A DNA stretch of 64,000 nucleotides from FEN-299 sp963717945 (GTDB lineage: Bacteria > Acidobacteriota > Vicinamibacteria > Vicinamibacterales > Fen-181), in contig CAVQXT010000003.1 of NCBI GenBank assembly GCA_963717945.1, positions 1,302,001 through 1,366,000 on the forward strand, in the 5' to 3' direction. This document shows, in pieces, positions 19,648 through 29,408 of this stretch. A program made the translations under genes and the position numbers. The stretch's first letter is position 1. Each line of letters starts with the position of its first letter. Below the pieces are notes generated by a model. The model made no database searches, was not told the DNA's origin, and saw nothing but the letters and a program-made list of their open reading frames with translations.

Positions 19648-22218
19648 AAACCCACGCGTGGCGACGACGGAGAACGAAAACAGGAGAACGATCGGCTCGC
19701 GCTGATCGCCAGGAGCGCCTCCTCGCGCGAGCAGGCCCTGCAGGCGGCCATGCACCAACTGGCGCCATCCTGGACCCGGGACCGCGCCGATTCGCCCGAC
19801 GAGGTCGTCACGGCCGTCCGCCGGATGCCCGAGGCCGAGGCCCGGCTGGCTCCGGTTCCCGAGGGCGTGGATCCGCGCCTGGTGGCCGCCCTGTCGAGCC
19901 GCGGCATCACCGAGCTCTACACCCACCAGGCTGAAGCCGTCGCCCACGTCCTGGCCGGCCGCAGCGTCGTCGTCACCACGCCGACCGCCTCGGGCAAGAC
20001 GCTCTGCTACAACATCCCCGTCCTCAACTCGATCCTGAGCGACCCGTCGACGCGTGCGCTTTACCTGTTCCCGACCAAGGCGCTCGCCCAGGATCAGCTC
20101 GCCGAGCTCGATCGCCTCGCGCAGGTGATCAACGAGGCGGCGGGCCTCGAACTCGGCGTCTTCACCTACGACGGCGACACGCCGCAGGACGCTCGGCGCG
20201 CCATCCGCGCGCGGGCGCAGGTGATCCTGACCAACCCCGACATGCTGCACTCGGGAATCCTGCCGCACCACCCGAAGTGGGCGCGGCTGTTCGAGAACCT
20301 GCGCTACATCGTCATCGACGAGCTGCACGCCTACCGCGGCGTGTTCGGCAGCCACCTCGCCAACGTCCTGCGCCGTCTGCGCCGCATCTGCCAGCACTAC
20401 GGCTCCGACCCGGTGTTCGTCTGTTCGTCGGCCACCATCGCCAATCCGCGGGAACTGGCCGAGCGGCTGACCGAGCGGCCGTTCGAGCTGGTGGAGGAGA
20501 GCGGCGCGCCGCGCGGGGAGAAGTTCTTCTTCTTCGTCAACCCGCCGATCGTCAACAAGCAGCTCGGCATCCGCCGTTCCTACACGCAGGAAACCCGCCG
20601 CGTCACCCTGGAGTTCCTCCGCCGCGGCCTGCAGGTGATCGTCTTCGCGCAGAGCCGGCTGGTCACCGAGATCCTCACGCGCTACCTGAAGGACACGATC
20701 CAGGGGCCGCCCGGCGCCGACGATGCCGTGAGAGGGTATCGGGGCGGCTACCTGCCGAACCGGAGGCGCGAGATCGAGAAGGGGCTGCGCGACGGCGAGG
20801 TCCGCGCGGTCGTCGCGACCAGCGCGCTCGAGCTGGGGATCGACATCGGCGCCCTCGACGTCGCCGTGCTGGCGGGATACCCGGGCACCATCGCGGCGAC
20901 CTGGCAGCGTGCCGGCCGCGCCGGCCGGCGCGCCGGCCAGTCGGCCGCGGTGCTCGTGGCCAGCAGCGCCCCGCTCGACCAGTACGTCGTCCGCAACCCG
21001 TCGTACTTCTTCGACGCGTCGCCCGAGCACGCGCTCATCAACCCGGACAACCTGCAGATCCAGGTCGCGCACATCAAGTGCGCCGCCTTCGAGCTGCCGT
21101 TCGGCGCCCGCGAGGTGTTCGGACGCGAGAGCGTGCAGGACATCCTGCAGATCCTCTCCGAGGAAGGGCTCGTCCACCTGGCGGAGGGGCAGGCGCCCGG
21201 CGAAGAGGCGCACTGGCACTGGACCAACGAGTCGTACCCGGCCGACGCCATCAGCCTGCGGTCGGTGTCGTCGGACAACTTCGTCGTCGTGGACAACACC
21301 GACCACACCCGCGTCATCGGCGAGACCGACTTCACCAGCGCGCCCTCGACGCTGCACGAGAAGGCGATCTACATCGTCGAAGGCACGCTCTACCAGGTCG
21401 AGAAGCTCGACTTCGAGAACCGCAAGGCGTTTGTCCGCCAGGTGGAGTGCGACTATTACACCGACGCGATCCGCTACGACCGGGTGACCATCCTGGACAC
21501 GTTCGAGACAGACGCGGGGCAGGAACCGCCGGCCAGGAGGCCGGCGCCACATGGTGGCGGCTCTGTAGCGCCGGCGTCCTCGCCGGCGACCTGGTCCCAC
21601 GGCGAGGTCCACGTCGTCTCGCGCGTGGTCGGCTTCAAGAAGATCAAGTTCTACACCAACGAGAACGTCGGGTCCGGCGAGCTGGACCTGCCCGAGCAGG
21701 AGATGCACACGACCGGGTGCTGGTTCACCATTGGCCGGGCCGTGATGACCTCGCTGCCTTACGGCGGAGACGACCGGCGTGACGGCGTGATTGGCCTCGC
21801 CTTCGCCCTGCGTCAAGTCGCGCAGTTCCTGCTGATGTGCGACCGCCACGACATCGGCGTGTCGATCGGCAACGGCAGCGCGATCGCCGCGCCCAGGGAG
21901 GCCGTCGTGGCCGGCGGGGACGCCGGCGCGGGCGGAGGGTCGGGTGCCGTCGCGCGCGTCGGCCGCGGTCGCGTGGCCGGCCAGGCGCCGGTCGACTACG
22001 ACGAGCCGCGCGTGTTCGTCTACGACAACTACCCGGGCGGCATCGGCTTGTCCGAGCCGTTGTTCTCGATGCGCGAGGCGCTCGTCGAAAAGACGCGCGA
22101 CCTCATCGCCACCTGTCCGTGCGAGTCGGGCTGCCCGTCGTGCGTGGGGCCGCTCGGCGAGGTCGGGCCGCTGGCCAAGCGGGTCGCGCTCGATATCCTC
22201 TCTCGGATTGGCGCTTAG
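19609..22218 (+). CDS. mrfA: MrfA/YprA-like DEAD/DEAH-box helicase with C-terminal DUF1998 zinc-binding domain
   Basis: 869-residue SF2 helicase. Walker A TPTASGKT at 124-131, motif II DELH at 237-240, motif III SSAT near 272 and a C-terminal helicase domain with motif VI in WQRAGRAGRR. The C-terminal part carries four cysteines in CPCESGCPSC near 836, typical of DUF1998/MrfA proteins. In Bacillus subtilis MrfA acts with MrfB in a UvrABC-independent excision repair of mitomycin C damage. The next gene encodes an MrfB-like exonuclease, so the pair is conserved here. Residues 640-660 are encoded by a REP-like hairpin pair inserted in frame. Start ATG 19609 has AGGGAGG ten bases upstream. Confidence 0.88.
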   Translation: MTHSEQSPPFKTSKPTRGDDGERKQENDRLALIARSASSREQALQAAMHQLAPSWTRDRADSPDEVVTAVRRMPEAEARLAPVPEGVDPRLVAALSSRGITELYTHQAEAVAHVLAGRSVVVTTPTASGKTLCYNIPVLNSILSDPSTRALYLFPTKALAQDQLAELDRLAQVINEAAGLELGVFTYDGDTPQDARRAIRARAQVILTNPDMLHSGILPHHPKWARLFENLRYIVIDELHAYRGVFGSHLANVLRRLRRICQHYGSDPVFVCSSATIANPRELAERLTERPFELVEESGAPRGEKFFFFVNPPIVNKQLGIRRSYTQETRRVTLEFLRRGLQVIVFAQSRLVTEILTRYLKDTIQGPPGADDAVRGYRGGYLPNRRREIEKGLRDGEVRAVVATSALELGIDIGALDVAVLAGYPGTIAATWQRAGRAGRRAGQSAAVLVASSAPLDQYVVRNPSYFFDASPEHALINPDNLQIQVAHIKCAAFELPFGAREVFGRESVQDILQILSEEGLVHLAEGQAPGEEAHWHWTNESYPADAISLRSVSSDNFVVVDNTDHTRVIGETDFTSAPSTLHEKAIYIVEGTLYQVEKLDFENRKAFVRQVECDYYTDAIRYDRVTILDTFETDAGQEPPARRPAPHGGGSVAPASSPATWSHGEVHVVSRVVGFKKIKFYTNENVGSGELDLPEQEMHTTGCWFTIGRAVMTSLPYGGDDRRDGVIGLAFALRQVAQFLLMCDRHDIGVSIGNGSAIAAPREAVVAGGDAGAGGGSGAVARVGRGRVAGQAPVDYDEPRVFVYDNYPGGIGLSEPLFSMREALVEKTRDLIATCPCESGCPSCVGPLGEVGPLAKRVALDILSRIGA
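21527..21588. repeat. REP-like hairpin pair inside mrfA
   Basis: Two hairpins, CGCCGGCC-AGGA-GGCCGGCG (21527-21546) and CGCCGGCG-TCCT-CGCCGGCG (21569-21588), the second preceded by TGTAG as in the intergenic copies. Loops AGGA and TCCT are complementary, so the two lie in inverted orientation. The stretch is translated as a Pro/Ala/Arg-rich linker and leaves the frame open. Confidence 0.65.
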
Positions 22219-22257
22219 GGGCCCGCTCCGACCCCTGGGGGCTTTAGAATCGATCCT

Positions 22258-23721
22258 GTGGACCGTGCCGCTCTCGCCGCTCGCATCCAGGAAATCCTGA
22301 AGCACAAGCAGGCGCCTGCGCACGGCGGAGGTGCGCTGACCCCGACCGTCCCGCGCGTGTCCCCGGGCGACGAGGAGGCGGCGTTCGCCGCCCGCTGCGC
22401 GGCGGCTGAAGCCTCGGCCGGCGTGCTCGATGTGCTGGGCGCCACCGTGCTCGACGGCGCCCACGGGCCGTGCGTGGTCGTCGACCGCCGCTACCCGGCA
22501 TCCGGAAAGCACGGGCACCACCTCATCGAGCGCTACCTGTCGGCCGCGAGCGCGTCACTCGGCGCGCTGCCGTGGTTCCTCGACCGATACGGGCCGGCCG
22601 CGGCCGGGTCGGGGGCGGGCGCCAGACCGCGGCTCGTCTGTTTCGACCTCGAGACCACGGGCCTCAGCGGCGGCGCCGGCACCTACGCCTTCCTCGTCGG
22701 GTTCGGGTACTTCGACCAGGACGGGTTCCGGACGCGCCAGTTCTTCCTCCGCGGCTTCGGCGAGGAGCGCGCGCTCCTGCACGCGGTCGAAGGAGAGATC
22801 GCTTCCGGCGAGGCGGCGGACCACACGGTGCTGGTGACCTACAACGGGCGGGCGTTCGACGTGCCGCTCATCGACACCCGGTATCAGATGCACCGGCTCC
22901 GGCCGCCGTTCGGGAAGCTGCCGCACGTGGACATGCTGTTCCCGGCGCGGAGACTGTGGAAGGGACGAGGGACGAGGGACGGGGGACGCGGGACCAAGGC
23001 CGAGCGGCGTGATACGCGTGACGGGGCCGTCAGCCGTCAGCCGTCAGTCGTCAGCCTGGAGGCGTCCGCGCCCGGCTCCTGCGCGCTGACCGCCATCGAG
23101 CGCGACATCCTCGGTCTCCATCGTCAGGACGACGTGCCGGGCTGGGAGATCCCGGCGCGCTACTTCGGCTACACGAGAACCGGCGACGCCAGAGGCCTGG
23201 CCGCCGTGCTCGAGCACAATCGGCTGGACCTGGTGTCGCTCGGCGCGGTGGCCGCGATGATTCTCGAAATGGCGGAGAAGGGCGCCGCTGCTGCGCATGA
23301 ACGGCACGACAGCCTGGCGCTCGGCCGGCTCTTCGAGTCGCTCGGTCGCCTGGAGGAAGCCGAACGCTGCTTTGCGGCGGCGGCCCTCGCCGACGCCGCG
23401 GTCGAGCGTGAGCCGGACGGGGCTGACAGGGCCGACGCGCTGCACTGGCTGGCCCTGCACCGGCGGCGGGCCAGGCGCTTCGGCGACGCGGCGGTCGCCT
23501 GGGAGGAGCTGGCCCGGATGTCGGGCATCGACGCGGAGCGGCGCCGCGAGGCGCTCGAGGCGCTGGCCGTCCACCACGAGCATCGCGTGAAGAACCTGCG
23601 GCAGGCGCGCGAGTTCGCGTTGTCGGCGCTCGAAGTGGCCGACGACACGCGACGGGCGGACGAGGTCAGGCACCGGCTCGGCCGGCTGTCGAGGAAGCTC
23701 GGCGAGGGCGGGGACCGCTGA
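22258..23721 (+). CDS. mrfB: MrfB/YprB-like DEDDh 3'-5' exonuclease with C-terminal TPR-like region
   Basis: 487 residues, start GTG 22258, 39 bp after mrfA. The RNase H-like exonuclease domain (about 120-320) has Asp130 and Glu132 in CFDLETTGLSGG, a further Asp in NGRAFDVPL and a final His/Asp pair in LEHNRLDLVSLGAV, with the YprB hallmark DDVPGWEIPARYF. The C-terminal 150 residues are helical, TPR-like (ALGRLFESLGRLEEAERCF). It should degrade the damaged strand unwound by the MrfA-like helicase. Residues about 235-266 derive from a composite heptamer repeat inserted between RRLW and the SCAL segment, making the domain longer than the usual one. Confidence 0.85.
   Translation: MDRAALAARIQEILKHKQAPAHGGGALTPTVPRVSPGDEEAAFAARCAAAEASAGVLDVLGATVLDGAHGPCVVVDRRYPASGKHGHHLIERYLSAASASLGALPWFLDRYGPAAAGSGAGARPRLVCFDLETTGLSGGAGTYAFLVGFGYFDQDGFRTRQFFLRGFGEERALLHAVEGEIASGEAADHTVLVTYNGRAFDVPLIDTRYQMHRLRPPFGKLPHVDMLFPARRLWKGRGTRDGGRGTKAERRDTRDGAVSRQPSVVSLEASAPGSCALTAIERDILGLHRQDDVPGWEIPARYFGYTRTGDARGLAAVLEHNRLDLVSLGAVAAMILEMAEKGAAAAHERHDSLALGRLFESLGRLEEAERCFAAAALADAAVEREPDGADRADALHWLALHRRRARRFGDAAVAWEELARMSGIDAERRREALEALAVHHEHRVKNLRQAREFALSALEVADDTRRADEVRHRLGRLSRKLGEGGDR
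22961..23055. repeat. Composite heptamer element inside mrfB
   Basis: Five 7-bp units of AGGGACG type (22961-22995), a core containing GGCGTGATACGCGTGACGG, and four CGTCAGC-type units (23028-23055). The plan is identical to the intergenic composite elements, but here it is translated as a Gly/Arg/Asp-rich insert without breaking the frame. Confidence 0.7.
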
Positions 23722-23807
23722 CCTGCGGGAGTGAGAGAGAACGAAGCCGGGGATCATCAACCGCGTGACGGACCGCAAGATCGGGCCTCGTGCCCGGGGA
23801 GGTGTGC

Positions 23808-24377
23808 ATGGAAGGCATGGTGCCGATAGTGACCCTCTGGGTGCCCATCCTGGCGTCGGCCGTGCTCGTCTTCGTCGCGAGCAGCTTCATTCACATGGCG
23901 CTGCCCTGGCACAAGAAGGACTACAAGGCGCTGCCCAAGGAAGACGAGATCCTCGCGGCGCTGCGGAAGTTCGACATCCCGCCCGGGGACTACTTCGCGC
24001 CGCTCTGCAAATCGATGGCGGAGATGAAGTCGCCGGCGTACGTCGAGAAGATGAAAGCCGGGCCGGTGGCGCACATGGTGTTCTTGCCGGCCGGGCCGCC
24101 GTCGATGACGAAGAGCCTCATCCAGTGGTTCGTCTACTCGCTCTTCGTCAGTCTCTTCGCGGCCTACATCGCCGGGCGCGCGCTTCACGTCGGCGCGCCC
24201 TATCTCGCCGTCTTCCGCTTCGCAGGTGCGACCGCCTTCGGCGCCTACTCGGTCGCGCTCGTGCAGGGCTCGATTTGGTACGGCCGCAAGTGGACCACGA
24301 CGTGGAAGTCGGTCGTCGACGGGTTCGTCTACGCGTGCCTGACCGCCGGCGTGTTCGGCTGGCTCTGGCCAAGCTAG
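23808..24377 (+). CDS. Conserved hypothetical membrane protein
   Basis: 189 residues from ATG 23808, chosen because GGGGAGGTG precedes it; GTG 23790 would add six residues. Four hydrophobic helices are visible: about 6-28, 106-126, 128-150 and 168-188. A cytoplasmic-looking loop (about 30-100) contains the charged stretch WHKKDYKALPKEDEILAALR. I do not recognise a functional family. It follows mrfB by 86 bp and may be co-transcribed. Confidence 0.65.
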   Translation: MEGMVPIVTLWVPILASAVLVFVASSFIHMALPWHKKDYKALPKEDEILAALRKFDIPPGDYFAPLCKSMAEMKSPAYVEKMKAGPVAHMVFLPAGPPSMTKSLIQWFVYSLFVSLFAAYIAGRALHVGAPYLAVFRFAGATAFGAYSVALVQGSIWYGRKWTTTWKSVVDGFVYACLTAGVFGWLWPS

Positions 24378-24463
24378 AGGAGGACTGGCTCCGGCCGACG
24401 AGGCATCGACGGCCGGTGTGCGGGCGGGTGTCCGGGGCCGCCGACGGCCCCGGCTCGTGTTCC

Positions 24464-24745
24464 CTACGCCGTCGGCGGGGCGGGAGTCTCGCCCGCCTTG
24501 CTGCCGGCCTTCTTGGCCTTCGCGGCCTGCTTGCGGGCCTCGGAGGTCTGCGCGCCGAACTTCTTGGTGAACCGCTCCACGCGGCCCTCGGTGTCGATCA
24601 GCTTCTGGCGTCCGGTGAAGAACGGGTGGCACTGCGAGCAGATTTCCAGCCGGAGCTCGTCCTTGGTGGACCGGGTCTTCCAGGTCGCACCGCACGCGCA
24701 CCGCACTTCGACTTCCTTGTACTTCGGGTGGATACCTTCCTTCAC
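24464..24745 (-). CDS. rpmE: 50S ribosomal protein L31 (zinc-binding type)
   Basis: Ribosomal protein of the large subunit central protuberance. Zinc-type L31 with CAC...CSQCHPFFTG cysteine motifs and the usual VKEGIHPKY start. I use GTG 24745 because a strong AAGGAG lies six bases upstream; an ATG at 24775 would add ten residues not seen in typical L31 and would include the Shine-Dalgarno sequence. The 93-residue product has a C-terminal Lys/Ala-rich extension of about 25 residues beyond the usual length. Last gene of the tig-clpP-clpX-lon-engB series. Confidence 0.93.
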   Translation of the reverse strand: MKEGIHPKYKEVEVRCACGATWKTRSTKDELRLEICSQCHPFFTGRQKLIDTEGRVERFTKKFGAQTSEARKQAAKAKKAGSKAGETPAPPTA

Positions 24746-24783
24746 GTCGAGCTCCTTCCGGGTAGTCCGAACCATTGACTATA

Positions 24784-24905
24784 GCACAAGACAGGCTCAG
24801 GGCTCATGGCAGAGCGGCTCAAGGCTCAAGGCTCAGGGCGCGACCGGTGCGACGCTGCATTCGTTCGTCCCCGACCCCTGATCCCCGACCCCCGATCCCA
24901 GTCAC
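24784..24905. repeat. Composite heptamer element between engB and rpmE
   Basis: Left array of GGCTCAA/GGCTCAG/GGCTCAT heptamers, a core GCGACCGGTGCGACGC, and a right array of CCCCGAT/CCCTGAT heptamers ending in AGTCACGC. Fills the whole gap between the two genes. Confidence 0.6.
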
Positions 24906-25537
24906 GCTGTCAATCCGCGCAACTGCTGCCAGAGCTCGTCGAGGCCGATGCCCTTGAGCGCCGAGACGGCCAGCGGCGCGTGGCCGAACGCGTCCAGGCA
25001 GGTCTTCGCGAGGCGGGCCCTCTCGGCCTGCGACAGCTTGTCGATCTTCGTGGCGACGAGAAGGTACGGCACGCCCAGCGACGCCAGCCAGTGCCAGGCG
25101 TCGATGTCGCCCGAGATGCCGGGATGGCGCGCGTCGATGGCGAGCACGATCCCGCGCAGTGAGGACTCGACCGTCGGGACCGCGGCCGCGTGCCCGCGCA
25201 CGGGCCTGGCGAGCCGGTTCCCGAAATAGAGCGACGTCAGGCCGCTGAATTCCTGCCGGGCTTTCTCCCCGCCGGCCGTGTGGCCGTAGCCGGGCAGGTC
25301 CATCAGGTAGAAGGGAAGCCCGCTGCCGGGGGAGATCCGGTAGACGTTGACCTGGCGGGTTTTGCCGGGCGCGCTGCTCGTGCGCGCGACGTCCTGCCGG
25401 ACCAGCGCGTTGATCAGGCTGGACTTGCCGACGTTCGATCGGCCCACCAGCGCGATTTCGGGGCGGCCGTCGGCCGGGAAGTCGCGCGGACCGACGGCGC
25501 TCGTGACGAATTCGGCGGCGACAACTCTGCGGGGCAT
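24902..25537 (-). CDS. engB: Ribosome biogenesis GTP-binding protein EngB/YsxC
   Basis: 211-residue TrmE-Era-EngA-EngB-family GTPase needed for large-subunit maturation. G1 GRSNVGKSSL near 32-41, switch-region T in GKTRQVN, G3 DLPGYG near 78-83 and G4 TKID near 151-154 are all present. Length is normal. It follows lon, an arrangement common in bacteria, and shares the minus-strand direction of the tig-lon cluster. Confidence 0.94.
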   Translation of the reverse strand: MPRRVVAAEFVTSAVGPRDFPADGRPEIALVGRSNVGKSSLINALVRQDVARTSSAPGKTRQVNVYRISPGSGLPFYLMDLPGYGHTAGGEKARQEFSGLTSLYFGNRLARPVRGHAAAVPTVESSLRGIVLAIDARHPGISGDIDAWHWLASLGVPYLLVATKIDKLSQAERARLAKTCLDAFGHAPLAVSALKGIGLDELWQQLRGLTA

Positions 25538-25544
25538 CTATGGC

Positions 25545-25582
25545 AGCGTGACGGCGTGACAGGCCCTGAGCCTTGAGCCTTC
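25545..25582. repeat. Short heptamer array between lon and engB
   Basis: GGCGTGACAGGCCCTGAGCC followed by TTGAGCC-type units. A half composite element: the GCGTGAC core part plus one array. Confidence 0.45.
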
Positions 25583-27973
25583 CTAGTGCGTCCTCGTATC
25601 GTCCACGTCCTCGACGACGGCGGCGCGGACCGGGCTTTCGGGCGGCAGCGGCGGCGGCAGCGGCTCGGCGAGCGCGATCTTCAGCACCTCGTCCATCGTC
25701 TCGGCCAGGTGGACCTCCAGCACGTCGAGCACCAGCTTCGGGATGTCGGCCAGGTCCTTCTCGTTCTCCCTGGGGAGGATGATCGTCTTGAGGCCGGCCC
25801 GGTGCGCGGCGAGCACCTTCTCCTTCACGCCGCCGATCGGGAGCACCTTGCCGCGCAGCGTGATCTCGCCCGTCATCGCCACGTCCCTCCGCGTCGGCAC
25901 GCGGGTCAGGGCCGAGACGAGCGCGGTCGCCATCGTGATGCCGGCCGACGGGCCGTCCTTGGGGATGGCCCCCTCGGGCACGTGGATGTGGACGTCGCTG
26001 TGCCGGTGGAAGTCCCTCGGGATGCCGAACTCCTCGGCCCTCGACCGCACGTAGCTCATCGCGGCCTGCGCCGACTCCTGCATGACGTCGCCCAGCTTGC
26101 CGGTCAGCGTCAACCGTCCCTTGCCGGGCATCAGCGTGGTCTCGGTGACGAGGATCTCGCCGCCCACCTCGGTCCAGGCCAGGCCCGTCGCGACGCCGAT
26201 CTCGTTCTTCTCCTCGCCCATGGTCGGCCGGAACCTGGGCACGCCGAGGTGCGCCGTCACCCGCTCCGCCGTGATCTCCTCCTTGTAGCCCTTGCCCTCG
26301 AAGACCACCCGGCGGGCGATCTTGCGGCAGATCGACTGGATCTCCCGCTCGAGGTTCCGCACGCCGGCCTCGCGCGTGTAGCGCTGGATGATCGTCGACA
26401 GGGCGTCGTCGGTGAAGGTGAGGTTGTCGGCGGTCAGGCCCGTGCCCTCGACCGCCTTCTTCACGAGGAACCGCTTGGCGATCTCGGTCTTCTCCTGCTC
26501 GGTGTAGCCGGGCAGCTGGAGCACCTCCATCCGGTCGCGCAGCGCCTGGGGCACGGTGTGCAGCACGTTGGCGGTGCAGATGAACATCACGTGCGACAGG
26601 TCGTACTCGACGTCGAGGTAGTGGTCGAGGAACGTGTGGTTCTGTTCCGGGTCGAGCACCTCGAGCAGCGCGGCCGACGGGTCGCCGCGGAAGTCCATCG
26701 ACATCTTGTCGACTTCGTCGAGCAGGAACACCGGGTTCTGCGTGCCGGCCTTCTTCATCATCTGGATGATCTGGCCCGGGAACGCCCCGATGTAGGTGCG
26801 CCGGTGGCCCCTGACCTCCGCCTCGTCGCGCACGCCGCCGAGCGAGAGCCGGACGAACTTCCGGTTCATCGCCCGCGCGATCGACTTGGCGAGCGACGTC
26901 TTGCCGACGCCGGGAGGCCCGGAGAAGGTGAGGATGGTGGCCTTGGGCTTCTTGACCAGGGCGCGGACGGCGAGGAACTCGAGGATCCGCTCCTTGATCT
27001 TCTCGAGGCCGTAGTGGTCCTCGTTCAGGATCTCCTCGGCGCGCTTGAGGTCGCGGCTCTCCTTGGTCTTCTTGTGCCAGGGCACCGCGATCAGCCAGTC
27101 GAGGTAGTTGCGCGACACGGTCGCCTCGGCCGACATCGGGGGCATCGCCTCGAGCCGCTTCAGCTCCTGGTTCGCCTTCTCCTCGACGTCCTTCGGCATC
27201 CGGGCCTGCTCGATCTTCTTCTTGAGATCGTCGACCTCGTTCCCCTTCTCGTCCTTGCGGCCCAGCTCCTTCTGGATCGCCTTCATCTTCTCGTTGAGGT
27301 AGTACTCCTTCTGCGCCTTCTCCATCTGCTTCTTGACGCGCGACTGGATGCGGCGGTCCACCTGGAGCTTGTCGACCTCGGCCTCGAGGATGCCGGCGAT
27401 GCGGTTGAGGCGCTCGAGCGGGGAGATGATCTCGAGCAGGTTCTGCTTCTCGTCCACCGACACGACCAGGTGCGAGGCGATGGTGTCGGCCAGCTTGCCG
27501 CCGTCGTCCACGCGGACGGCGGCGATCATGGCGTCGTAGTGCAGGTTGTTCGACAGCTTCACGTACTGCTCGAAGAGCGACACCACCCGGCTCATCGCCC
27601 CCTCGACGTCGCCGGTGGCGTCCTTGAGCCGCGCCACCACCTTCACCACCACGCGGTAGAAGCCCTTGTCTTCCTTCCACTCGACCGCCCGCGCGCGGTC
27701 CACGCCCTCGACGAGCACCTTCACGTTGCCGTCGGGCAGCTTCAGGCTCTGGACGATGTTGGCCACGCAGCCCATCGTGTAGATGTCGTGCGGTGCCGGG
27801 TCGTCCACGGCGGCGTCGTGCTGGGCCGCCAGGAAGATCCGCTTGTCCTTGCCCAGCGCGTGCTCGAGCGCGCGGGTGGACGCCGGGCGCCCGATCACGA
27901 AGGGCATCATCATGTGCGGGAAGACGACGACGTCTCGAAGCGGAACGATCGGCAGGGTCTCGTAGACTTCCAT
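25583..27973 (-). CDS. lon: ATP-dependent Lon protease
   Basis: Serine-lysine AAA+ protease that degrades misfolded and regulatory proteins. 796 residues from ATG 27973 (MEVYETLPIVPLRDV, matching the Lon N-terminal start); GTG 27988 would add five residues. LAN substrate-binding domain about 1-200, helical region, Walker A GPPGVGKTSLAKS near 355, Walker B FLLDEVDKM, then the protease domain with catalytic Ser in KDGPSAGIT and Lys in GGVKEKVLAAHRAG. Full length. Lies downstream of clpX in the proteostasis cluster. Confidence 0.96.
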   Translation of the reverse strand: MEVYETLPIVPLRDVVVFPHMMMPFVIGRPASTRALEHALGKDKRIFLAAQHDAAVDDPAPHDIYTMGCVANIVQSLKLPDGNVKVLVEGVDRARAVEWKEDKGFYRVVVKVVARLKDATGDVEGAMSRVVSLFEQYVKLSNNLHYDAMIAAVRVDDGGKLADTIASHLVVSVDEKQNLLEIISPLERLNRIAGILEAEVDKLQVDRRIQSRVKKQMEKAQKEYYLNEKMKAIQKELGRKDEKGNEVDDLKKKIEQARMPKDVEEKANQELKRLEAMPPMSAEATVSRNYLDWLIAVPWHKKTKESRDLKRAEEILNEDHYGLEKIKERILEFLAVRALVKKPKATILTFSGPPGVGKTSLAKSIARAMNRKFVRLSLGGVRDEAEVRGHRRTYIGAFPGQIIQMMKKAGTQNPVFLLDEVDKMSMDFRGDPSAALLEVLDPEQNHTFLDHYLDVEYDLSHVMFICTANVLHTVPQALRDRMEVLQLPGYTEQEKTEIAKRFLVKKAVEGTGLTADNLTFTDDALSTIIQRYTREAGVRNLEREIQSICRKIARRVVFEGKGYKEEITAERVTAHLGVPRFRPTMGEEKNEIGVATGLAWTEVGGEILVTETTLMPGKGRLTLTGKLGDVMQESAQAAMSYVRSRAEEFGIPRDFHRHSDVHIHVPEGAIPKDGPSAGITMATALVSALTRVPTRRDVAMTGEITLRGKVLPIGGVKEKVLAAHRAGLKTIILPRENEKDLADIPKLVLDVLEVHLAETMDEVLKIALAEPLPPPLPPESPVRAAVVEDVDDTRTH

Positions 27974-27989
27974 GTAACAGGCACCCACT

Positions 27990-28129
27990 CAGGGATCTAG
28001 GGATCAGGAGTCGGGGATCAGGGTTCAGAGGTCAGCGGTCAGGCCACCGACCCCGGGATCGGTATCCATCCTTAGGACGCGCCAGGCGCGCGTCTGGATC
28101 CCCGATCCCCGATCCCTGACCCCCGATCC

Positions 28130-28135
<6 letters not shown>
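27990..28135. repeat. Composite heptamer element between clpX and lon
   Basis: Left array of AGGGATC/GGGGATC/AGGTCAG-type heptamers, a core with CCGGGATCGGTATCC and AGGACGCGCCAGGCGCGCGT, and a right array of CCCCGAT/CCCTGAC heptamers. The arrays are reverse complements of each other, so the element can fold into a long imperfect hairpin in the operon transcript. Confidence 0.65.
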
Positions 28136-29377
<1,242 letters not shown>

Positions 29378-29408
29378 AGTGCAGGGACACCCCTCCGCCG
29401 GCCCGCCC

